A program made the translations under genes and the position numbers. Shown here piece by piece: positions 6,379-14,585 of a stretch of DNA of 39,559 bases. The stretch covers positions 1-39,559 of the forward strand of contig CANJQN010000041.1 in NCBI GenBank assembly GCA_947476465.1, read 5' to 3'. The notes under the pieces were generated by a model. It was not told where the DNA came from. It was given only the letters and a program-made list of their open reading frames with translations, and did no database searches. Every line of letters begins with the position of its first letter. Position 1 is the first letter of the stretch. Origin of the DNA: Comamonadaceae bacterium (GTDB lineage: Bacteria > Pseudomonadota > Gammaproteobacteria > Burkholderiales > Burkholderiaceae_C).

Positions 6379-8529
6379 TCAGGAGGGCGTACCGTCCAGG
6401 CCGGGCCGCGGCCCGTGCCGATGGCGAGCGATGGCGGCAATGAAGGCCTGGGCCATGGGCAAACGCCCGACCGGATCGTTCGTGCCCCGCACAACGCCCG
6501 GCGCCGGCGAGCCGGGCAGGCGCAGCAGCCGCTCACTCTCGCCGATCAGGCACAACGCCTTGCCGTGGCGGTAGGCCTCGTGCACGAAGCGAACCGCCTC
6601 GCCATGGCGTGACAGCCGTTCGGTGCTGGCGGCGCCGCCGGGGACCATGACCGCGTCGAACATCACCGAAGGCATGGTGGAAAGCGGGTGGTCCACCGTG
6701 AGCTGCTGGCCCGACGAGGTGGTGACCACGCCCAGCTGCGCGGCGATCACGCGGGTCACGGCACCATGCTCGTGCAGCGCTTGTTGCAGTACCTTCATGG
6801 CCCCCACCTCGACGCCGTTGGCCACCAAGATGGCGATCTTGCGGGTGGCGATTGCCAGGCTGGCGGCGGTGGGCGCGTGGTCCGCCGCCAGCGAAGGCGC
6901 GGACTCCAGCGTCGCGTTGCCGCAGCTGTCGCGAAAGCCGGCCTGGCCGGCGGCCGCGCGCGGATCGGGCGCGCCGATGCCCAGCGGCTCGGCCACCTTG
7001 CGCGCCAGCCGCAGGTCAACATGGGCGAGGTTGTCCACCATGCGCTGGCGCACCGCCGCCGACTCCACCCGCGACAGCTCGTACTGGAACGCCGCGACGA
7101 CCTCATCCCTCTCGGCCGGCGGCTGGCTGTTCCAGAACAGCGTGGCCTGGCTGAAGTGGTCATCGAAGCCGGGGCTGCGGCGGCGCGTCTTGGGCGACTC
7201 GAAGTTCTCGGGCACCGGCTGGAAGCCGTGCTGGCCGCCATCGACCCGGAACTCCATCCCGTTGCCCAGCGAGTTCGGCTCGTAGTTCACGGCCCCCCGC
7301 GCGATGCCCATGCGGTGCGCGCCATCGCGCATGAAGTTGTGCATGGGACACAGGCTGCGATTGATCGGCAGCTCATGGTGGTTGGGTCCGCCCAGGCGCG
7401 CCACCTGCGCGTCGGAATAAGCGAACAGCCGGCCCTGGAGCAGCGGGTCGCTGCTGAAGTCGATGCCCGGCACCAGGTGGCCCGGATGAAACGCCGACTG
7501 CTCGGTTTCGGCGAAATAGTTGTCAGGGTTGCGATTGAGCACCAGGCGCCCCACTGGCAGTACCGGCACCAGCTCCTCGGGCAGCAGCTTGGTCGCATCC
7601 AGCAAGTCCACGCCCAGGGCCGCTGCCTTGTTCTCGTCGACCAGCTGCATGCCCAGCTCCCACTCCGGAAACTGGCCCTGGGCAATGGCCTCCCACAGGT
7701 CGCGCCGATGAAAATCCGGGTCGCACCCGGCGATCTGGCGCGCCTCGTCGGCATACAACGCGTGACGGCCCAGCCGGGGCTTCCAGTGAAACTTAACGAC
7801 ATGCACCGCCCCGTGCGCGTTGATAAAGCGAAAGCTATGGACGCCAAAGCCCTCCATCATGCGCAGGCTGCGCGGCAGCGCGCGGCCCGACATCAGCCAC
7901 ATGAGCGCGTGCGTGGTCTCGGGCAGCAGCGAGGCGAAATCCCAGAAGCTGTCGTGCGCGCTGGACGCTTGCGGCATGCCGTGGTGCGGCTCGGGCTTGA
8001 GCGCGTGCACCAGGTCCGGCAGCTTCATGGCGTCCTGCACGTAGAACACCGGGAAGCTGGCGCCCACCAGGTCGTAGTTGCCTTCACGCGTATAGAACTT
8101 CACCGCGAAGCCGCGCAGGTCGCGCACCGTGTCGGCCGAGCCGCGCTCGCCCGCGAAAGTGGAAAAGCGCACGAACACCGGCGTGCGGCCGCCCGCCTCC
8201 TGCAGGAAATCGGCCCGGGTGTACTGCGACATCGACTTGTACAACTCGAAGTGCCCGTGGGCGCCCGCGCCACGCGCATGCACCACGCGCTCGGGGATCC
8301 GCTCGTGGTCGAAATGCGTGAGCTTCTCGCGCAGGACGAAGTCTTCCAGCAGGGTCGGACCGCCCGCGCCTGCCTTGAGCGAGTTGTGGTTGTCCGCAAC
8401 CACCACCCCTTGCGCCGTGGTCAGCTGGTTTTCGTTGGGCTGGAGGTAGGGCTCCAGCTGTTTGTGCTTGGCCGCCAGGCTATCGGACGCCTTGGCTTTG
8501 CGCCGGGCGTCCGTCTTCGTAGAAGGCAT
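6379..8529 (-). CDS. katE: Large-subunit monofunctional catalase (HPII/KatE type)
   Basis: Heme catalase that dismutates hydrogen peroxide. From the ATG at 8529 it has 716 residues; an ATG at 8577 would add 16. The core carries the distal His84 in RVVHARG, the RFSTFAGERGSADTVRD segment, and the heme-ligand Tyr in RLFAYSDAQ. The C-terminus (about 580-690) is a flavodoxin/DJ-1-like domain beginning RKIAILVANGVEVGAM, typical of large-subunit catalases. One oddity is that the motif normally reading GNNxPxFF reads GASFPVFY at 156-163, so the conserved distal Asn is missing. The gene lies just downstream of a 40-codon membrane peptide ORF and 60 bases before gph. Confidence 0.92.
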   Translation of the reverse strand: MPSTKTDARRKAKASDSLAAKHKQLEPYLQPNENQLTTAQGVVVADNHNSLKAGAGGPTLLEDFVLREKLTHFDHERIPERVVHARGAGAHGHFELYKSMSQYTRADFLQEAGGRTPVFVRFSTFAGERGSADTVRDLRGFAVKFYTREGNYDLVGASFPVFYVQDAMKLPDLVHALKPEPHHGMPQASSAHDSFWDFASLLPETTHALMWLMSGRALPRSLRMMEGFGVHSFRFINAHGAVHVVKFHWKPRLGRHALYADEARQIAGCDPDFHRRDLWEAIAQGQFPEWELGMQLVDENKAAALGVDLLDATKLLPEELVPVLPVGRLVLNRNPDNYFAETEQSAFHPGHLVPGIDFSSDPLLQGRLFAYSDAQVARLGGPNHHELPINRSLCPMHNFMRDGAHRMGIARGAVNYEPNSLGNGMEFRVDGGQHGFQPVPENFESPKTRRRSPGFDDHFSQATLFWNSQPPAERDEVVAAFQYELSRVESAAVRQRMVDNLAHVDLRLARKVAEPLGIGAPDPRAAAGQAGFRDSCGNATLESAPSLAADHAPTAASLAIATRKIAILVANGVEVGAMKVLQQALHEHGAVTRVIAAQLGVVTTSSGQQLTVDHPLSTMPSVMFDAVMVPGGAASTERLSRHGEAVRFVHEAYRHGKALCLIGESERLLRLPGSPAPGVVRGTNDPVGRLPMAQAFIAAIARHRHGPRPGLDGTPS

Positions 8530-8580
8530 GGGTCGTCCTGTGGGCCGGACGGCGGCGCCGTCCCGTTGAACCGGCATGGG

Positions 8581-8703
8581 TCAGGGCCCCTCAAGTTCCA
8601 GCGTGACGTTGATGATGCTCACGATCACCGCGACCGCAATCACCCCACCGGCGCTCGCGGCGCACCAGACCAGCCATTCAGGCCATGCGGCCAGCAGCTC
8701 CAT
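8581..8703 (-). CDS. Small single-pass membrane peptide (40 aa), unknown
   Basis: An ORF too short for usual calling reads MELLAAWPEWLVWCAASAGG, then VIAVAVIVSIINVTLELEGP and stop. It has a near-perfect ribosome site, AGGGAGG, six bases before the ATG. Codon third positions are mostly G or C, as in neighbouring genes. Residues about 10-33 form one hydrophobic helix flanked by Trp at the start and Glu at the end, fitting a one-span inner-membrane peptide. Its stop lies 3 bases before the upstream katE ATG and 51 before the preferred one, so it is probably co-transcribed with katE. Function is not recognised. Confidence 0.65.
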   Translation of the reverse strand: MELLAAWPEWLVWCAASAGGVIAVAVIVSIINVTLELEGP

Positions 8704-8896
8704 GGGGCCTCCCTTGCGATGCGTGGTGTGTAAGGGTCCAGCTTAGACAAGCTCAGGGGGATGGACCGTAGCCGCGCATCGGCCGCGTTTGTCGGCAACC
8801 GCGCGCTGTCGGGGTAGGAGGCTGCCGACGCTGCAGCCTGGGGGATTGGCGCGTCGTCCTACTGGCCGGCCGTGCCACCCGTCCCACGATGCCGTC

Positions 8897-9039
8897 ATGA
8901 CCCAGCAAAGCCAAGCCCGCACCGACCGCCCGCAAGCGCAGCGCGGCATCCCCGACACCACCAAGGGAAAAGAGCTGGACGAGACCTATGACAAGCTGCG
9001 GGAAGGAACGCCAGGTGGGGAGAAGAAAAAGCGCTCGCC

Positions 9040-9043
<4 letters not shown>
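8897..9043 (+). CDS. Small hydrophilic protein (48 aa), unknown
   Basis: The ORF encodes a strongly charged peptide. It begins MTQQSQARTDRPQ, has the central stretch KGKELDETYDKLREGTP, and ends in a Lys/Arg-rich tail. Nothing hydrophobic or signal-like is visible. No clear ribosome site precedes the ATG; the frame is open further upstream to 8789, but that part is low quality. Its 3' end overlaps the convergent rpe by 4 bases. The well-formed central motif suggests a real small protein, but no family is recognised. The rest of 8704-8896 holds no other gene. Confidence 0.5.
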
Positions 9044-9735
<692 letters not shown>

Positions 9736-9764
9736 GGCGCCGATTTTCCCAGAACCGCAGCCCT

Positions 9765-9770
9765 TAAGAT
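9765..9770 (+). promoter_or_regulatory. -10-like element for apaG (leaderless start)
   Basis: TAAGAT is followed by six bases (CCGTCC) and then the apaG ATG. No Shine-Dalgarno sequence is present. The spacing would place the transcription start at or next to the ATG. It lies in the 41-base divergent gap with rpe. Confidence 0.4.
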
Positions 9771-9776
9771 CCGTCC

Positions 9777-10157
9777 ATGGCCAAGTACCAGTTCCGCGTC
9801 GAGATCGCCCCCCAGTTCCTGCCCGAGCAATCGGCGCCGTCGCAGGGGATCTACAGCTTCGCCTACACCATCACGATCACCAACACCGGCGAGGTACCGG
9901 CGCAGCTGATCTCGCGGCATTGGATCATCACCGACGCCACCGGCCAGATCGAGCAGGTCAAGGGCCTGGGCGTGGTCGGCCACCAGCCCCTGCTCAAGCC
10001 CAGGGAATCGTTTCAATATTCCAGCGGCTGCCGCCTGCGCACGCCCAGCGGCACCATGCATGGCAGCTACTTCTTCGTCGCCGAGGATGGCGAGCGCTTT
10101 GACAGCGAAGTGCCGATGTTCGTGCTGGATGACGGGACGCGGCGGGTGCTGCACTGA
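9777..10157 (+). CDS. apaG: ApaG domain protein
   Basis: A 126-residue member of the ApaG (DUF525) family, a small immunoglobulin-like beta fold first described with the E. coli apaGH genes. It resembles the domain found in some F-box proteins. The family signature is clear: YTITITNTGEVPAQLISRHW, then ITDATGQIEQVKGLGVVGHQP and FQYSSGCRLRTPSGTMHGSY. The biochemical role is not settled; links to Co2+ resistance and magnesium efflux come from the family literature. It is divergent from rpe and convergent with the Mrr-like gene. Confidence 0.95.
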   Translation: MAKYQFRVEIAPQFLPEQSAPSQGIYSFAYTITITNTGEVPAQLISRHWIITDATGQIEQVKGLGVVGHQPLLKPRESFQYSSGCRLRTPSGTMHGSYFFVAEDGERFDSEVPMFVLDDGTRRVLH

Positions 10158-10228
10158 GGCGTTTGATCGCCACGAGCGTTGACCTTCGGCGCTGAGTCGA
10201 CCGGCACCGAGTTCCTTCGAAGCAAGGG

Positions 10229-11106
10229 CTACGCCTTGAACTCACTAAAGAAAGAGTGATCCAGTTCGTATGTGGTGACCGGGTTGAGGCCCAGCTCAAA
10301 CCGTTCAAGCATGTCGATCAGTTTCTCGCCATCAATCAACTCAACAGGCGGTGCACCGTCGCGCGTTGCTTCACGTTTTGCTTCTGCAGTGAACGTCCCG
10401 GTGGTAATGATGATCCCTTTGTCGGCTCGACCAGACATTGCGCCACGGAAGTCACGTACTTGAGACGGGGCCACTGATTTTGCGTAACGCTTGCATTGGA
10501 ATAGCACTTTGAAGGATACGAGTGGGTTGACCTGAAGTATTCCGAACCCATCGATGCCACCATCGCCGCTTTTGCCGGTGACGACCACCTGCGTGAAGCC
10601 GGCTTCGCGCAACAGCCGCTGAGAGAGGCGTTCAAAGCCTTCGGGCGCGAGCGACAAGAGCACATCAAGCGCCTCGTCACGATAGTCTTGCGAGACCCCG
10701 CCCGTTCCTTCGGCGACCTTCTCGGCGACCGGCTCAGCCGCTTCTTTCTGCTTGCGCTGATCTTGAAATATCTTTACCCACTTCAAGAACACGCCCCGGG
10801 CATCCTCTTGAGTAAGGATGGTCTTGAAGCCAAGTTCGGTAAGGCTCCAAACCCCATGCTTGGATGAGCTGATCAAGCCTTCCCGAACAAGGTAGAAGCG
10901 CGCCCATGCAACCTGATTTCGGAATCGAGAGCCGCCTGACGGAAGTGTTTCATTCAACACTTCATCTGAAATCTTTAGGTCCGTCGAAACGCGATCGACA
11001 GCTTCATCGGGCTTTGCCGACCCGCCAAGGCCACGCAGTGCATCCAAAAGCGGCCCGAAGTACCGAACAAACTGTGCGCCCTCGTCCTTTTTTGCTTCGT
11101 AGCCAC
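10229..11106 (-). CDS. Mrr-type restriction endonuclease, start disrupted by -1 shift at an A6 tract
   Basis: The frame carrying the domains encodes an N-terminal winged-helix Mrr_N region (FRNQVAWARFYLVREGLISS, GVWSLTELG) and a C-terminal Mrr_cat PD-(D/E)XK nuclease. The nuclease motifs are GFERLSQRLL, GKSGDGGIDG, VLFQCKRYAKSVAPSQVRDF and GIIITTGTFT. Such enzymes cut modified DNA. That frame has no ATG or GTG before residue LGG. The only good start is the GTG at 11106 with AGAGGAG upstream; it encodes MATKQK and then reaches the domain frame only through a -1 shift at six A residues (11093-11088). This is either a disrupting indel, an assembly error or a functional slippage site. A TTG at 11047 is a poor alternative. 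The gene follows a toxin-antitoxin pair on the same strand. Confidence 0.8.
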
Positions 11107-11123
11107 TGAGGTTCTCCTCTGAT

Positions 11124-11145
11124 GTTCAACGATTGAGTTCAACGA
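11124..11145. repeat. Direct repeat upstream of the Mrr gene
   Basis: The 9-mer GTTCAACGA occurs twice with a 13-base period (11124-11132 and 11137-11145), just upstream of the Mrr ribosome site. The placement suits an operator for the neighbouring HTH antitoxin. That role is conjecture. Confidence 0.35.
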
Positions 11146-11188
11146 GTGCAGAAGGCGCCCGACGGACGTGCCGTTGCGCCGGCCTCAC

Positions 11189-11503
11189 TCATTTTCCTGC
11201 CACCGCCAACAAGGCCTTCGGATTGGTGCGCGCAATGGTGAGCAGCGTACGCGCGGCGCCACTTGGCTGCTTGCGACCCTGCTCCCACCCTTGAATCGTA
11301 CGCACGGACACGCCGAGCAAGGCAGCGAACTGCGACTGGGACAAACCTGTGCGCTCCCGCGCTTCCACGGCGGGGGACAAGACAATGTGCGTCTTTCCCG
11401 CCTTCATTTGCCGAACAGACTCAAGCAGCTCGGCTGCCAGGTCGCGCTTTGCCTCATACGCGCGCAGTTGCGAGTCGGTAAAGGGTTTAGCTTTCGAGGG
11501 CAC
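11189..11503 (-). CDS. HTH (XRE-type) antitoxin
   Basis: A 104-residue protein ending in a helix-turn-helix of the type found in RelE/HigB-partner antitoxins: RTGLSQSQFAALLGVSVRTI followed by QGWEQGRKQPSGAARTLL. The N-terminal part (DLAAELLESVRQMKAGKT) is the usual dimerisation or toxin-binding linker. The GTG start at 11503 has AAGGAG eight bases upstream and overlaps the toxin 3' end by 17 bases, so translation is probably coupled. The gene order (toxin first) matches higBA-like modules. It probably represses its own promoter and may also affect the Mrr gene 82 bases downstream. Confidence 0.85.
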   Translation of the reverse strand: MPSKAKPFTDSQLRAYEAKRDLAAELLESVRQMKAGKTHIVLSPAVEARERTGLSQSQFAALLGVSVRTIQGWEQGRKQPSGAARTLLTIARTNPKALLAVAGK

Positions 11504-11798
11504 GACGAATCTCCTTGAGCTTTGCGCCGGTGATGTTGTCCGTCTTCGCCTTCGCGTACAGGGTGAGAAGAACGACTTCTCCCTCGGCTGTGCGCGTGAA
11601 ATAAACGACACGAACTCCACCGGACTTACCGGAACCAGCCCGACGCCAGCGGACCTTTCGGATTCCACCAGACTCGGGCACCACGTCTCCGGCGTCAGGG
11701 CTTGCGGCGATATACGTCGCGAACTCACCCCGCTCTTCCTCAGTCCAGTAGTGCGGCCATTGCTTCTGGAAAAGGAGAGTTTCGACGACCGTGAGCAT
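11487..11798 (-). CDS. RelE/HigB-family toxin
   Basis: A 103-residue basic protein with the RelE-like pattern: an N-terminal helix pair (WTEEERGEFATYIAASPDAG), then GGIRKVRWRRAGSGKSGGVR, VVYFTRT and VVLLTLYAKAKTDNIT. Such toxins cleave mRNA at the ribosome. The catalytic set cannot be confirmed by eye. The ATG at 11798 is chosen because a -10 hexamer (TATGAT) ends seven bases before it; upstream in-frame ATGs at 11825, 11810 and 11807 fall in or before the promoter. The gene overlaps its antitoxin and lies in a stretch of lower GC than the flanks. Confidence 0.85.
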   Translation of the reverse strand: MLTVVETLLFQKQWPHYWTEEERGEFATYIAASPDAGDVVPESGGIRKVRWRRAGSGKSGGVRVVYFTRTAEGEVVLLTLYAKAKTDNITGAKLKEIRRALES

Positions 11799-11805
11799 CG
11801 CCGCC

Positions 11806-11835
11806 ATCATACGCCGGGGGCGCATAGTTATTCAA
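11806..11835 (-). promoter_or_regulatory. Sigma-70-like promoter of the toxin-antitoxin pair
   Basis: TTGAAT (11835-11830) and TATGAT (11811-11806) are separated by 18 bases on the minus strand. The -10 ends seven bases before the toxin ATG, so the transcript is probably leaderless. Confidence 0.55.
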
Positions 11836-11931
11836 GGGATCACTTGGCCCCCCGGCATTGTCCCGGTCAGCGCGACGACAAAAACCGAGCGTTAGTTAGC
11901 TGTCAAAGCGCCAAGGGCCGATGGCACGGGT

Positions 11932-12375
11932 TCAAGCCGGCCGGCGCTGTCCGACCGGTGCCGCCGGTGCGGCACTCGAGCCCGCCGCACCCGCACCCTG
12001 CCGCGCCAACGCACCGCTGCGCTGCACACACACCGAAAGCAGGGCCGCCACCGCGTCGTCGTGGCGCGTTTGCAATGCCTGCAGGGGTGCCTCGAAGTCG
12101 TTGCGCCCACCGTCGCCGGGCTGGCGCGCCATGTGCCGGCGCAGCACCATCATCTTCAGGTCGGCATGGGCCAGCATCAGCTCGCCCAACTCGCCGCGCC
12201 CGCCCGGGAAGGTCTTGTCCGTGAGCACACGCACCAGATCGAGATTGGCATGGGTGCGCTCATAGCGGCCGACGTCGCTGGGCTCCAGGCGCCACTGCTC
12301 GAAGCTGTCCGCATACACCCGCAGAATCTGTGACAGCTGGTGCGCCAAAGTCCGGAACTTGTTTTCTGCCTGCAT
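11932..12375 (-). CDS. Hypothetical helical protein (147 aa)
   Basis: Not recognised. The product is largely helical and charged, with runs such as FRTLAHQLSQILRVYADSFE and GELGELMLAHADLKMMVLRR, and a second helical part up to about residue 120. The last 25 residues are Ala/Gly/Pro-rich and probably disordered. No signal peptide or membrane span is seen. The ribosome site is weak. Codon use is normal for this genome, unlike the lower-GC toxin-antitoxin islet next to it, so it probably belongs to the native backbone. It is divergent from thiL with 162 bases between the starts; that gap shows only a promoter-like hexamer close to thiL. Confidence 0.65.
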   Translation of the reverse strand: MQAENKFRTLAHQLSQILRVYADSFEQWRLEPSDVGRYERTHANLDLVRVLTDKTFPGGRGELGELMLAHADLKMMVLRRHMARQPGDGGRNDFEAPLQALQTRHDDAVAALLSVCVQRSGALARQGAGAAGSSAAPAAPVGQRRPA

Positions 12376-12523
12376 CCGATCATCCCGTTTGCTGAGGTGA
12401 TGTGAATGAATTCGCGGAATCGTTCACACGTTCTCACGGCTCAGTTTGCGCCGCGCGTGTCCGCCCGGGGGTTCGTTTTGAAGCCTTGTTGCAACCACAT
12501 GTTTCGCCGCCGCGCGCAGCGGC

Positions 12524-12529
12524 TATGCT
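12524..12529 (+). promoter_or_regulatory. -10-like element for thiL (leaderless start)
   Basis: TATGCT is followed by eight bases and the thiL ATG. No ribosome site is present, which suggests transcription starting at or very near the start codon. Confidence 0.4.
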
Positions 12530-12537
12530 CACCCGCC

Positions 12538-13491
12538 ATGGGTGAATTCGACCTGATCGCGCGTTTCTTCCAGCGGCCCGTGCGTCGCAGCCCGCTGGGC
12601 GTGGGGGACGACTGCGCCTTGCTGGCGCCGGCGACCGGCATGCAGCTGGCCGTGTCCACGGATCTGCTGATCGAGGGCCGGCATTTCCTGTCCACGGTCG
12701 ACCCCGAGCGGCTGGGCCACAAGTGCCTGGCGGTCAACCTGAGCGACCTGGCGGCCTGCGGTGCGCGGCCGCTGGCGTTCACGTTGGCGCTCTCATTGCC
12801 GCAGGCCGACGAAGCCTGGCTGGCGCCTTTCTCGCGCGGGCTGCTGGCACTGGCCGACGCGCACGGCTGCGAGCTGGTGGGCGGCGACACCACACGCGGC
12901 CCCTTGTCGATCTGCATCACCGTGTTCGGCGAAGTCCCCGCCGGCCAGGCCCTGCTGCGAAGCGGCGCGCGGGCGGGCGACGACCTGTGGGTGAGCGGCA
13001 CATTGGGCGATGCCCGGCTGGCACTGGAGGTGTTTCGCGGCACGCTGTTGGTCGATGCGGCGGTGTTCGAGGCCGCGCGGCGGCGGCTGGAGCAACCCGA
13101 ACCCCGGGTGGCCTTGGGGCTGGCGCTGCGTGGCGTTGCCAGCGCCGCCATCGACGTGAGCGACGGACTGCTCGGCGACCTGGGCCACATTCTCAAACGC
13201 AGCCAGGTCGGCGCAAGCGTCGATCGCGAGGCGGTGCGAGCGTTGCTGGCCGCGGGCTCGGCCGTCGATGCCGCACGCCAACTCGACTTCGCACTCTCAG
13301 GCGGCGACGACTATGAACTGTGCTTTGCCGCGCCCCCCAATGCCCTTGCGGCGGTACGGGCGGCCGGCGCCGCCACCGGCACGCCGGTGACCCGCATCGG
13401 CCGCATCGATGCGCAACCCGGGCTGCGCCTGCTTGACGCGCAGGGCCAAGCTCTGCCGGTGCCCCATGCCTCCTTCGACCATTTCGCCTGA
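12538..13491 (+). CDS. thiL: Thiamine-monophosphate kinase
   Basis: ATP-dependent phosphorylation of thiamine monophosphate to thiamine diphosphate, the last step of cofactor synthesis. From the ATG at 12538 the product has 317 residues and begins with the family start MGEFDLIARFF. Conserved parts are GVGDDCALLAP, STDLLIEGRHF, the AVNLSDLAACGARPLAFTLA metal-binding motif, GGDTTRG, AIDVSDGLLGDL and FALSGGDDYELCF. The open frame extends 44 codons upstream, but that part is not family-like. It heads a plus-strand run with the nuclease, pgpA, pncC and a glutamate-synthase-like gene. Confidence 0.96.
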   Translation: MGEFDLIARFFQRPVRRSPLGVGDDCALLAPATGMQLAVSTDLLIEGRHFLSTVDPERLGHKCLAVNLSDLAACGARPLAFTLALSLPQADEAWLAPFSRGLLALADAHGCELVGGDTTRGPLSICITVFGEVPAGQALLRSGARAGDDLWVSGTLGDARLALEVFRGTLLVDAAVFEAARRRLEQPEPRVALGLALRGVASAAIDVSDGLLGDLGHILKRSQVGASVDREAVRALLAAGSAVDAARQLDFALSGGDDYELCFAAPPNALAAVRAAGAATGTPVTRIGRIDAQPGLRLLDAQGQALPVPHASFDHFA

Positions 13492-14002
13492 GCGCTCCCT
13501 CGTGCCGCGCCTGCGCCACGGCGCCGTGCTGCTGTTCGCGGCGTTGATGGCCGGCTTGGCCCAGGCCGGCGCGCCGCACGCCTTGCAGGGCAAGGTCAGT
13601 CATGTCACTGACGGCGACTCGGTCTGGGTGCGGCCCGCACACGGCGGCAAGGCGCGGCGCATTCGCCTGGTGGGCATCGACGCGCCCGAGATCTGCCAAC
13701 CCCACGGTCTGGCCGCGCGCGATGCCTTGCGCTGGCAGGTGATCGGCCAGCAGGTGCGGGTGCAAGGGCGTGGAAGGGACGACTACGACCGGCAGCTGCG
13801 TCGCATCGGCACCGCCGCCGTGCCCGACCTGGGTGCCTGGATGGTGGCGCAGGGGCATGCCTGGTCCTACCGGCGGCGCGGCCGCGCCGGGCCGTATGAC
13901 GCGCAGGAAGCGCTGGCGCGTGCCGCGCAGCGCGGGCTGTGGGCGCAGGCCGGCGCCATCGAACCGCGGATCTTCCGGCGCGTGCACGGCAGCTGCCGGT
14001 GA
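13466..14002 (+). CDS. Secreted thermonuclease-like (SNase) protein
   Basis: A 178-residue staphylococcal-nuclease-fold protein, expected to hydrolyse nucleic acids in a Ca2+-dependent way. The start at 13466 overlaps thiL by 26 bases; a GTG at 13502 is possible. Residues 13-36 form a signal peptide (VPRLRHGAVLLFAALMAGLA, then QAG), so the protein acts in the periplasm or outside. Catalytic features are GKVSHVTDGDSVWV, IRLVGIDAPEICQP (Arg and Glu of the active site) and the region YDRQLRRI for the second Arg. The C-terminal AQRGLWAQ is typical of the family. Confidence 0.88.
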   Translation: MPPSTISPERSLVPRLRHGAVLLFAALMAGLAQAGAPHALQGKVSHVTDGDSVWVRPAHGGKARRIRLVGIDAPEICQPHGLAARDALRWQVIGQQVRVQGRGRDDYDRQLRRIGTAAVPDLGAWMVAQGHAWSYRRRGRAGPYDAQEALARAAQRGLWAQAGAIEPRIFRRVHGSCR

Positions 14003-14023
14003 TGCGCGCCGCCGCGTCTGGCC

Positions 14024-14029
14024 TAACAT
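14024..14029 (+). promoter_or_regulatory. -10-like element for pgpA
   Basis: TAACAT is followed by seven GC-rich bases and the pgpA ATG, with no ribosome site. It lies in the 34-base gap after the nuclease gene, so pgpA may have its own leaderless transcript in addition to read-through. Confidence 0.35.
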
Positions 14030-14036
14030 CGCGCGC

Positions 14037-14585
14037 ATGACTTCCGACGCCGCTACGCCGGCCCCACATCCGCCCAGTCCCTCGCGCCCTCCCCTGCGTC
14101 CCACCCTGCGCTTTACCTTCTCGCATCCGGCGCACGCCATCGCGCTGGGCTTTGGCGCCGGGCTGGCGCCGGTTGCCCCGGGCACCGCCGGCACGTTGTG
14201 GGGCTGGGTCAGTTTTCTGATGCTGCAGGCCTGGCTGCCGCCCGCCGCGCTCGGCTGGGTCCTGCTGGCCTCGCTGGCGGTCGGCTGGTGGGCCTGTACC
14301 GTCACGGCCCGGGCACTGCGCAGCTTCGACCCCGGCAACGTGGTGTGGGACGAAATCGTCGCGTTCTGGATCGTGCTGTGGCTGCTGATGCCGGCGGGTT
14401 TTGCGGCGCAGTTGGCGGCGTTCGTGCTGTTTCGCTTCTTCGACGCGGTCAAGCCCGGGCCGGTGGGCTGGGCCGATCGCCGGTTCCACGGCTTGGGCTG
14501 GGGCGGCGGTTTCGGCATCTTGTTCGACGACCTGGTGGCGGCCTTCTGCACGCTGCTGGTGATCGCGGTGTGGAGGTTCCTATGA
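14037..14585 (+). CDS. pgpA: Phosphatidylglycerophosphatase A
   Basis: Inner-membrane phosphatase that converts phosphatidylglycerophosphate to phosphatidylglycerol. The 182 residues include a Pro-rich N-terminal tail of about 30 residues and then the PgpA domain. Motifs are LGFGAGLAPVAPGTAGTLWG, VVWDEIVAFWI, LFRFFDAVKPGPVGWADRR, and the final FGILFDDLVAAFC, with about three hydrophobic spans. The stop overlaps the pncC start (ATGA). The thiL-pgpA-pncC order is common in beta- and gammaproteobacteria. Confidence 0.95.
   Translation: MTSDAATPAPHPPSPSRPPLRPTLRFTFSHPAHAIALGFGAGLAPVAPGTAGTLWGWVSFLMLQAWLPPAALGWVLLASLAVGWWACTVTARALRSFDPGNVVWDEIVAFWIVLWLLMPAGFAAQLAAFVLFRFFDAVKPGPVGWADRRFHGLGWGGGFGILFDDLVAAFCTLLVIAVWRFL

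Noticed and set aside
11885..11915. attC-like look of GTTAGTTAGC next to the toxin gene, suggesting an integron cassette
   Set aside because: The bases do not fit GTTRRRY and no paired R'' core or stem-loop was found; no integrase is present.
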